Part shown: positions 48,901-60,900 of the stretch, in pieces | How the letters are laid out: each line of letters begins with the position of its first letter | Numbering within the stretch: position 1 is the first letter of the stretch | Source: Stomoxys calcitrans | Taxonomy: Eukaryota > Arthropoda > Insecta > Diptera > Muscidae | NCBI RefSeq assembly: GCF_963082655.1 | Contig: NC_081555.1 | Span: forward strand, 180,398,151 to 180,462,150 | DNA length: 64,000 nucleotides | Direction of reading: 5' to 3' | The notes under the pieces: model-generated | Databases searched by the model: none | What the model saw: the letters and a program-made list of their open reading frames with translations, nothing else | Told to the model about the DNA's origin: nothing | Made by a program: the position numbers and the translations under genes

Positions 48901-51900
48901 ACGACAGGTCAACATTTACCATCTCTTTGTTGACTATAAAGTCAAAGCTATCGACAGCCCTATACGCTCAAAGTATTTCAAGTCATATCTGAGTTTAGGT
49001 ATACCTGCAAATAAGACTCTGCTGATTAACGTTTCTCAGAAAGAATAGAAAAAAAGATCTCCGAACCTCTTAATGCCAAACGAGGTTTCAGTCAGGGAGA
49101 CAGCTTATGGTGCGATCTCCTTAATACCATGATGGGGAAGATTATACGAGATGAAGATGTGAATAAGCATGGCACACTACTCACAAGGGAACACATGATA
49201 CTCGCCCTATACCAATGTCCTTGATTTCATGGGTCGGTCACCAGACAACCGGAATGGAAGCTTCATGCTGATAAGCTGCTGAAGCATCAACTTGATGTAT
49301 GAAAATACCTTGAATTTGAGCCTCATATAGTCATAGTAAGGCTACGTGTCCGTTGGGGCTTTTTGGGCTAAAACTCTCTAAAAATTGAATCCATATTTCA
49401 AAGTAAGGTTCGTACTCTACTTGTAAAACCCTCATTGGCATGAAAGGTGGTTTAAGGAAAAGGGATGACCCCAAACATTTGACGTCATATTTTTATGTCA
49501 GATTCGTTCTACCTTCCATTCGGATATTACCCGATCGCACTGCATGGCACTTTGGGTTGTTCAGTGAGAGGACAATCCCTCACACAATCCCCTTCTGATA
49601 TTGAAATATAAAGTGCACTATTTTCTTCACATGATCATTTTAAATTATCTGAATATTGCAAGTAAATTTAAGTGTATATGAACATAGAAACATACAACAA
49701 TTTATTGCTTTTTTACCTTAAAACATATGGGACCCATCACATATGTAAGCAGAAATACTGCACTCTCTTTTACTTGCTTTAATTCTCCGCCAATTATTTT
49801 ATTCATAAAGTACATAGTGTGGCCCCACAATTTGTTACTTTGACTCCTTTTGATGTTAACTTCAATGTTTAAATAAGAGCGTTGCCAAAGTTGTATTTAA
49901 CCGTTGGCAACATTTTAAACCGCAAACGTCATTGTGCATGGCCTCAGCTTAAGCTACTGACTGATCTTCATGCCAAAGAACACCAAGTGGGGCCACACGC
50001 ATCACACCACCACACACCCGTACGCCAATAGTGATCTCTTTTAGCATACTCTTTCTCTCGCACATACCAATCACCTTTCGCACTCACCCCACTAATGCTC
50101 CCAGCTATGGCCATGGTTGAGTTAAGAAGGTTGGCTCACTTGTCCAGCTGATGTAATTGTTCAACTCCAGAGTTGTATCCAAATCCCACTAGCATTTCAA
50201 ATGCTTGATTTGGATTTTAAAATGTTTTCACATTTTGTTCCTTTCTTATACCCTCCACCATAGGATAGGAGTATATTCATTTAGTCATTTTGTTTGCAAC
50301 GCTCTATGTATTTCGGATCGTTGTAAAATTCTAAGACGATTTAATGATGTCCATGTGTCTATCCGTATATCCGTCTGTTGCAATCGCTCTACAGCCTTCA
50401 AAAATTGAGATATTGAGATGAAATTGAATTCAGATATAGGTGTCATATAGACAGATATGCCAATTAAGGGTCTGAAGCTCATGAAAGCTTTATTTATTAC
50501 CCGATTTCGTTGAAATTTGAAATAGTGAGTTGTTTTAAGCCTTCCGACATTCGACCCACATATGAGTCAGATCAGACTATATAGATGTAGCTGTAATGTA
50601 GACCTATCTTTCAATTTAGGGTCTTAATTCCATAAAAAGTAGATTTATTGCCTGAAAATATTACTCGTATATGAGTTCTCGGTACCTGAATAAAATATGA
50701 ACGAGACCAGCCCCTATTAAGATATAACTACGGATATAGTAGTGGATGATTATTATATGCTTGTTTAATTTGGTTCAGATAGGTCCAGATTTGGTTATAG
50801 GTGTCATATAGAAAGATCTCTCGATTTAAAATCTGGGCCCTATAAAAATCCCATTTATTATCCGAATTCGTTGAAATTTGACGCAGTGACTCATGTTAGG
50901 CTTTTCGACATCAGTGTCGTATATGGTTCAGATCGGTTTATTTTTGGATAATGCTACCAAAAAGACCAATATTTTGGTCTACAAATTGAACAGTGACTTA
51001 TATTTATTAGACCACTCAATGTCCGTGCCGAGTTTGCGTGCATAAGTTATCCAATTTTCACCGGATTGTGACGAAAGGGGGTTTACATATATACCCAAGT
51101 TGGTGGGTATCCAAAGTTCGGTCGGCACGTTTATAATCATAAATCAAAAAAAAAAACTAGAATAAAAATTAGGATGTCTCCAGAAATTTGACAGCCTAGT
51201 GGGAATTTGCGCCACCATCGCCACAGGATTGTATCGTTGATTTAAACCATGGCTATGGCTTTGCATTCGCATAGATAACGGAGGCTTACGATGGACCAAG
51301 TAATCAGTATAAAGAAAGCAAAAAAAACGGACGCTTAAGTAAAAATCAACAACAATTTGGTGTGTTTCTGCTTTTTTTTTCATTGAAAATTAATTCCTCA
51401 TTTTTATGGATTTTCTTTTCGGTAGATTAATTTTCATATATATTTTACACATCTCTGGAAAAATATCTTTCGATTCATGTCAATTTCATTCAAATTCATT
51501 TATCGGTTTGGCCGTAATATGACCCTACAGCATATGACCTAAAGTTATAAAGTTGTTTGTCTTGTTCTGCAGGCTTGCAAAACATATACAAACAACATAA
51601 ATGCAAATGCCTCGCAAGCCAGAGTTGAGCCTTAAGGAATTGGCTGAACTACATACCAAGTAGGGTCACGCACATCACACTCTCACAACCACCTCACACA
51701 AATACTATTTCTCTCGCACGTCTTTCTCTTACTCTCACCACTAATATTCCCACCTATGGCTTTGCATTCACAGCCATAACGAATGGTTTAGAAAAATACC
51801 AACAACAATTTGTTGTGTTTATGCTTCTTCTTCTTCTTTTATTGAAGATCAATTCCTCATTTTCATGGCTTTCTTCAAGGAACACTAATTAATAACATAA

Positions 51901-54900
51901 TTTCGTCGCTTATCTGGAAAAATTTCTTTCGATTGATGCCAATTTCATTCAAATCCATTCAGCCATTTGGCTGTAATATGTACCATAAAATCGCCTTTTA
52001 AACTCTTGGCCGTTTAATAGTATGTATAAACAATCCTAAATAAAGTAGATGTGTTTCAATCCTATTCCTAAACCAAAGGAAATTGTGCGCCTAGTTGCTG
52101 TTGTCTATGGAACGCTATATTACTGAGTACATATACCGCAAAGACTTTGTTTCCATGACAATTAAATTTTCTATGAAAATCAACCAATCCATTCTTTTAA
52201 CAATCATTAACATTTATAACAGCATTAAAAACAACACAGTTTTCGAAATTATATAAAAAAACAAAGCCTCAATGGGGCTCCTTATGAGAGTCTTGTGGAA
52301 GGAAAAAATGTATAATTTTTCTTTGGACAGTTGTGAATACTTTTACCATTTCCCATACCTTCCCACTCGCTCTATACCTATTTTTAATACATAAATAAAC
52401 CCTACATATGTACATACACACAGATATGAAAGCATATACATGAATATAAAATCAAATAAAAGGGAATTACGGTCGTGTGTTTCAAGCAAAAAGGTCAATT
52501 CCTTTTTAAGAATTGGACGGGACAAAAAAAAAACTAAAAGAAAAGAGTTTTTTGAAATCCCTTATGCAGTAATTTTTGTATGCTTTATTCATTCGCTAGA
52601 TTTAATGTATTATTCTATTTTAAATATTTATACGTTTTCGTTGGTTATAACAATTGTTCAGTGTCTATTTACCACATGGGCAACAGGTAGTAGATACCCC
52701 CTTTCTTCGATGTCTACGGCTAAGGGTGAAAATTCTAACAGCTGCACACAAGGCTACAGCATATATGGTCACATAAGCTCAGTATATTGACATGACATGG
52801 CAGTTAAATCTGATTATTAAACATAACAAATCGACAACTTGAGGATCTGTGATTGATGTATTGTGAATGATTGTTTGTCGAAATTTACTCCATAACGGAA
52901 ATATTACGTACGAATTTATTTCATTGCAAATTTCGTCAAATGTACTTAAAAAACATGACGTGCTAAAGTCACGCAATGCTTACCTTTTGATGCCCTACAC
53001 AACTTTGATTATGCCGACTAAGTCGTTCACAGAAAACCGCTGTGCTAAATTTTGAAAACATCGGTTGATAAATGGAGTCGTTGAGAAAACTGCTGCGCAA
53101 AATTTTACGAACACCGGTTGATAAATGCGTAAATGCCCAAGAAGTAAAAAGCAAGGCATATATGGAGTCAAACAATTAAATTTACGTACACATGTGTCTA
53201 GCAAATGTGGGCCCCCCTTTAAATGCGGCAATTGATGCCAATTGTCGATTCACGTCTTTAACCTGAATTTGGGTGTCCATTTCCTCTATATAAGCTCACT
53301 CTTCTCATAAAGTAGATTTTAGGACTTCTCTAGATGAAATATTCTCTTTTTGGATGCTTATTTTCGAGTAATTCTTAGATTTGGTCTGTCGGATTCATGC
53401 CAGATGCTTTTACGGGTGTAAAAAGCTCCTAACAATCACTTCATTGTCATTCTCGAACTCTATTATCCATATTTTTCAAGACAACGGTTAGTTGATCTGA
53501 AAAGTATGGGTAATTCTATGCCTATGCCAGGCGGAGCGATGAGGACCACGCACACTAGATCCCTGGAGACTATTCTAGATATCCAACCCATTGACATACA
53601 GATTAACTGTGAGGCAGCCACTGCGGCCATGAGACTTAAGGCGACAGGAGAATGGATTGAGGATGGGAGCAGCTCATACCATCGCGGTATAATCGAGGCG
53701 ACGATAGGAAACCTGGAAGGAAGGGAAGAGATTTCCGATACCTTAGACGAACCTTAAAGTCGAGTGCGAGGCATTGCTGCCATCGGCACAGTCTTGGATT
53801 GACGGAACCCTTGTATTGCCATCTGGAAGATCATGTTACACGGATGGATCAAAGCTAGAGGACAGAGTGGGCCAGGGGGTCTACATTGAGAACCCAGGGA
53901 CTGATATCTGTTTTAGACTGCCTGACCAAAATACGATCCTGCAGGCGGAGATCCGGGTGATCTCCGCCCACTAGGGCATGGTTTTCGTTAAATTCGAGCC
54001 TTCACTTTAGGTGTTGTTACAGCTTTATTTTGTACCACTACCATGGCGTTTGGTAACGCTAGCAGTATCATTACCCATACCATACCCATTTATGGCGCAA
54101 TACACAAATATTTGGTTCACTTTCGGGTGTATGAGCTCGCCAACAATGTGTGTTTCCAGCGAAATGTAACGGAAACTCAAAAGCAAATGTTTTGAAGGCT
54201 TGTGCACATTATAAGCTGCCAAAAAAATAAAGCCTTTCATCTGAAATTCTCCCCTTTTTGGTTTCATTAAATGAGTGCAGTAAATTTAATTTTCTTAAGA
54301 TAAACTTAAAAATTCACAAAAAAAAGTTTAATTGTTGCTGTCTAACGAATTCCCATAATAATTAGAACTAAATTTAAGGTATTTTCCCAAAACGAAGCCA
54401 ACAACCTTTCTTCATTTGTCTCATTTCAGTGGTCGAGAAGCGCGTAATCGTGCAGAAAAAAATAGACGAGATAAACTCAATGGCTCAATACAAGAACTCT
54501 CAACAATGGTAGCACATGTTGCAGAATCTCCTAGACGAGTTGACAAGACAGCTGTTCTCAGATTTGCTGCCCATGGACTACGTCTTAAGTACGGTAGGTA
54601 ACGAAAAGCAGCGTACATGATATGTCTTCTTCCTCCCTCCTTCTTATTAAGCTGTCCGTATGTATCTCTTTTACAGTGTTTGGCAAAAGTTTAAACAACC
54701 AATCGTTTCAAACCACAGATACTCTGATGAAATTGTTAGACAGCTTCTTCCTGACTTTAACGTGCAATGGTCAGATTGTTTTAGTCTCTTCCAGTATAGA
54801 ACAACATTTGGGTCACTGTCAGGTATGTATAAATTAAAGTACCATTAAATTCCATTTTCTTATTTATTTACTTTGTACGTGACATAGTTGTACAAGTCCA

Positions 54901-57900
54901 GTATTTGTGCAGATGTCACTGAGGTTGTGTGTATCACTGAACAACACCAACAACAAAGGGAAGATCGTGTTTTTATGGTAATTAAATGACCACGCGAAAC
55001 AATTTTTGGTGAATTAATCCAAGTGGTAATGTAAGGGGCAACTATTTCTTTTCTTTATGCTCAGAAATGTTCGAAACGCCGCATGGAGATTGCCGCGTCA
55101 TGAGTTTGGCGCCCTTACACACAGGTGTTATACTCAAATAGTGTTTTGCCGTATGTTAGCTAGGGTACACTTAATAAACGACAAGTTTAAAAGTGGAAGA
55201 TATGAAACAATTAACGTTTCATTGTATCTAATAACAACAGTTTTCTGGCAAAACAAACTGAAAGTTACATACATGCATAAAATTAAATAAAAGAAAGGGG
55301 ATTTTAAATGTCAGCGCGACCGCATATGGAGTTAATTATGGGCATTACCAACCCTGGATCTCTCAATTTTAATGTTTAAGGTGTTATTAGACGTCATGAC
55401 CTGTCACTTCCACATCATTTTCCTTACTTATGTTAAATACGAATTGAGCGGGCTCGAAACGGCATGTATTGTACTTTTATTATGCGCGTGTGTGTACATG
55501 AATGCATGCTTCAATAGAAAAATGTCCATACGTGTTCATTCAAAAATCCGTTTTTCATATTTATATTGTTTCATATGTATCAGATGATGAGTACAACTTT
55601 CAAAGTTGCTGTATTTGAGAATACATATCGTCTGGTAGCAACGGGATTTGTTTTACATTGCTTATCTTAAAGGTAGTAAGTAGCCCATCTTAGCCCATAG
55701 GTTAGCGTGACTATCAGACCTGTTCCGATTTGCATGGATAAATCGTACGATACATTGGTTGATTTTCCGGTTATGTGTAATTTTCATTTTATGTTTGTTC
55801 TCAAAATTTTTTGCAAATTTGAACAAATTGTTACTGGAAGTCGTTCGTATACTTTATTTGCCAGCTGAAGAGAGCGGGAGAATGTGTGAAAGCAAAAAAA
55901 AATTAATTTGGTAATTGAGAGCTTGCAAATTTCTACTGAAGGTTCTTTTTTCCAAGCAAAAATTTGCAGCATCGATCAGATGTTCCAGATGTACCCACCT
56001 AAGTGCCGGTATCTGTTATACGCGAAAACCGAGCAATGACAAAGGAAATGCTCCAAAGTCTCATCATCTTCCTCGCATGCCCTACACATGCTATCACTTG
56101 CCGCACCGATTTTACATAAGTGAGCTCGTAGTCCTATGTGTCCCGTTATGATACCAATAGCTATACTGATCTCCTTCTTACTTCATTTCAATAATAGCCT
56201 CATCTTCTCACGATCGGGATCCCCCCATAGGGTTTTCGGCGATCTACCCACCGTTTCGCTGTTCCACAATGTTGCATGCGCATTCGTCGCCCACTCCCAT
56301 AACTCGGACTACGTCGACCTGATAGGCTTCGGGTTACCAAGTTTATTGACGGCAGTCCTCTGGCCTTCACCGCCAAATCGTCTGCCCTTTCATAAGCCAC
56401 TTAGTAAACATCTTTCTCAATACAGCCAGGAAATCCGCTTAGAGGGTGAATAAAACAATCCTAACGTCATTAATAATCGGCGATAATATACAGGGAAAAG
56501 AAAAGCCGTTTAGTAAGCATTTTTCATCATACAAAATAAGCGAGAAATCCCGATTAGAGAGTTAATAAAACAATCCTATTTTAGAATTTTAAAATCGGAC
56601 TACATATGAACTTTAGGCAGTCCGAATAATATTTCGAATGACCGAGGTGGCCAACTTTAGGGACCTGCCAAAAGGCGCTCGGACCATCAAAGATTTAGCT
56701 CTACCCGTTCTCAAACTGCAGATTTTTTTTAGTTTTTTTTCGATCCCATCCTATATAAGGAATATAAATTAGTGATCGTCGTGATATTCTTAGTCGCTGT
56801 AATCAAGCTTCAGTTTTTAAAACCTGAAAATGGGCACAGATAATTTTTTTGCCATAAGAAGGTTAAATTGGAAGTTGGGCTGCATCTTAATCTAACCCCC
56901 AACTTAAGCGAATATTTATTTGACTTCTTCAGCTTATAAAAGTAGGTCCTAAAACGGATCCATGTGCTACTAAGACTAAACTACCAATGAAACTTCTTTA
57001 GCTTATTTCAGACCTGTTTTTGACCCCATTTATTTGAAATTTGGAACTACAATCCAAATCGGAAGTAATTTGGTTGGTAGTTGCCATTTATTGTACATTG
57101 ATCTCCTCATAGAATTTTTTGTGCACAGGGCAGCCAAATATGGAGCATTGCACTATCCGCAATACCTGGACGCGCCCGTTAGCTCTCATCTGAGCTTCTA
57201 ATAACCATAACGATTAACACCATACAGATTCAAAGCTCCAACCTGTGTGGTGTTCTATATGGATCAGTATATGATCAGTCTATATGGATGCTATATATAT
57301 ATATATATATATATATGTAGTATATGAAAAATTTAGCTCATATTTTGATGTGTTGCTTGTTCCTTCGCTGGTGTTGTTAAGCTATAAAACAACACCTGAA
57401 ATCCATCAGTTAACAGGACGAAAATACCACAAAACGTTTGTTATGTGCATTTATTTTATATTAGCCAAACGGAATGAGGTCTAACCTTGTCGTTATGACC
57501 TCTTCTAGATCTTTAGAGTACACCCCAAAGTCCACCTGGTCGTTTAGTTTGGAAACATCCGTATAGAAGTCTTCTGTTACCAGGGTACAGTAATTTTTAT
57601 GGTACAGTAATTTTTATCAGAAAGCGGCTCAGGTAGGGTGTAATCCACACTGCCTGGAACATCGGATATTGTATCAAGGATAACACAGTGTCCGTAGCCG
57701 CCACATGACCAATGAGAACGCTCCCTTAACCTCACGGCGGTGGTCACTGCAATTTGGGTAGCCACAATGTCCAGAGGCATAAGATGTAGCATTAAATACA
57801 GTGCATCAGACGGTGACGTCCTCAGTGCGGCTGTGATGCACAAACAAGCTATCCTTTGGATCCGCAGTAGGTGGATTTTTGAAGCGCCGTCCACCAGACC

Positions 57901-60900
57901 ACAACACCATATAGCATTATAGGTCTGACAACTGCAGTATATACCCAATGCATGACACGCGGTCTAAATCCCCAACTTTTGCCAATGGCTCTCTTGCAGG
58001 TGTATAGGCCAAGAGTGGCCTTTCTTGCCCTTTCCAAAATGTTGGATTTGAAGTTTAATTTCCTGTCCAGCAAAACACCCAAGTATTTTGCGCTTTCTGT
58101 AAATGGAACATTCTCTCCAACCAAGGAGGCAGGTTTCATTGTAGGCAAATTGCATCTCTTGCTGAAAAGAATTACTTCTGTCTTGCATGGATTTATACCC
58201 AGACCACTTTTGGTATCCCGCTTTGCTTTTGCACGAAGTATATCTCTTAAAGTGCTGGGAAACTTTCCCTTCACCACAATTGCCACGTTATCACGCCTTT
58301 TTCTTCTAGAGACAATAATATATTGTTAATGGCTATATTCCAAAGTAGAGGAGACAGTACACCTCCTTGAGGAGTTCCTCTGCTAACCCATCTTTTTAGA
58401 TCCACATATTCCCAGCCTGCCGTAATGCATCTTTTAGTAAGTAAATTATTAATAAACTTTCTTACGGTAGAGTTGATGCCTAAAAACTCCAACTCCTTCA
58501 TGATTGACGTCGGTTTCACATAATTGAAAGCACCTTCATTGTATATTCCTTGACAGCGATAGAACCCTCTATGTAGCCGACTAGGTCGTGAAGAGCTGTT
58601 TCAGTGGATTTGCCTTTACTATATGCATGCTGCTGCCGCGACAGGTAATCTCTAGGGATCTTTGTCCTAAGATATGTTTCTATCAACCTCTCAAGATTCT
58701 CCAGCATAAAGGATGACAGACTAATAGAACGAAAATCTTTCGCCTTCGTGTGGTAGGGTTTTCCTGGTTTCGGAATGAAGATGATCTTCGTGTCCCTCCA
58801 TCCCACAGGTATATATGACATTCTGATACAAGCCGAGTATATCTCCCTAAGACAGGGAACCAGTCTATTAGACGCAGCTTGTAATTCAACCGGTGATACA
58901 TTATCAGGGTCTGGCGACTTAAAGGAGTCTAGAACTTCTTATCGCCCAAAGAATTTTCGGCCCAGACACAATTTCTCTAATGGCCTCCGACGAATGCATA
59001 TCAGTGACAACGTCTTCCGGCGCCACGTTTTCCGTTGGATAATTTCCCGGGAAGTGTGTATCAACGACTAGTTATAGTGTTTCCTCACAAGAGTTTCCTC
59101 ACATTGAGCATACATTCTCTGACTTCTGAATATACCCCACGGTAATAGGTCTCGAGGACAGAATCTTCCTTAGCCTAAAGGCCTCAGATGTATCCTTCAC
59201 GAAGCTGCAGAATTCTACCCAGGATTTGTTCTGAGCCTTTCTAAGCTCACCCTTATATTTTCTTAGCTCAGCCTTATGTCCCCCAATCGTGTGGTGCTCT
59301 TGTGGCTTTTGCTCTGTTGAAGAGTTTTCTGCAGTCCTTCCTTAGACCAATTAGCTCTGTGGTCCACCATGGCGGTCGCTGTTTGCCTCTTGGCTTGGCA
59401 GTAGGGCATGCTGACACAAGCGAGTCTATATCCTCCGTAGAGCCGAAATGTATCCCAATCAGCCTTTCTTCTGTTTAGCCGTGGGACTACTACTTCAGTA
59501 TTTTCTCGTATGCCACATATGGGGAAGCCAGCCAGTAAAAGCCTTAATTTCCATCTGATTTGAATTTGATATGGGATGAACAACTATATGTTTAAAATTT
59601 TGCCCAATTGGGCTGAAATACTTAAAGTAAACTTATGACATTTTTAACCCGATTTGATTACTTTAAAATAATCCATCTACAAACTGAATGCAAATTTTTG
59701 GTACTTTTAACACTTGTTATAGTTGGATTTTTCATAATTTTTTTAAAATTGTTTGTGCATCTGTTTTTAATTTCTAAAATAGCACATAAATAAGTTATTT
59801 GCTTTAAAGTTATAAAAATAGAGTAAAACCAATAAAGCTATATGGGTTATGTTGATTTAAAAATTATTAAACTCAAAACATCAGAAACAAACGAAATCTT
59901 ATAAAAGCATGTTAAGATCAGCCATGCCGAGTTTAATGTGTAGCCTCCAATATTTGTGAAGTCCTTTGGATGTTATATTTGTATAGCAAGGAAACGAAAA
60001 GAGAATAATTGAACATCATATCATGACATGCACATACTAAAAGTATTTGTATACCTACGCCACTTTCTTCTTTCTGTAGATGTATTCTTATGATTAGGGA
60101 GCAGGTCACATTTGAGGTCCGATTGTCACGAAATTTTGCACATAGTTAGGTTAGGTTGAATTGGCAGTCTACCATCAGACTAACTTAAACGTTTTCGTCT
60201 ATTGTGATACCACAGGAAACGAAGAAGAAAGATTCCTTCTAGTTCCTACTGTTGAAACATCCAGATCGCTTTAAAAAGCCCAATAATTTGTGAATGTTCA
60301 CATCCGCTAAATCAGACACGTTCTCAAAAAAATGAGAACCTAAAGTAGAATCCTTCTGACTACTGGTGCTGGATACACACACAGAAGGTGCAATAGTCGT
60401 TGCTGGCAACCTTCAGTCTGCCAGCATGTTTTCCGATTAGACAGTGACCTGTCATGACGGACACAATGATTGAGACGTCTGTTCTAGCCAATGACAGCAA
60501 AGCAATAGACCTCTTCAAGTCTCGATTAGGTCACTAGTTTTGGAATGCTCACAGCTCCCTCTTTGTGACTCCCTATCATTCGTTGTCCTTCGGGCCACGA
60601 ATGATAGATGTCGCTCGAGGCATACCCACATACATGTCGCTAGAGCCATACCCACAGATTTCAGTATTTTGCACGTAGGACGAACGCTATTGATTTTGGA
60701 AAAAATCATTTCATGTTTACCATTTAAAATAACCTTGAAGGATAGATAGGAAACTCGGAAACTCTGATGTATATGGCATACATATCACCGACGTATATAT
60801 TGGGTTGCCCAAAAAGTAATTGCGGATTTTTCATATAATCGGCGTTGACAAATTTTTTCACAGCTTGTGACTCTGTAATTGCATTCTTTTTTCTGTCAGT

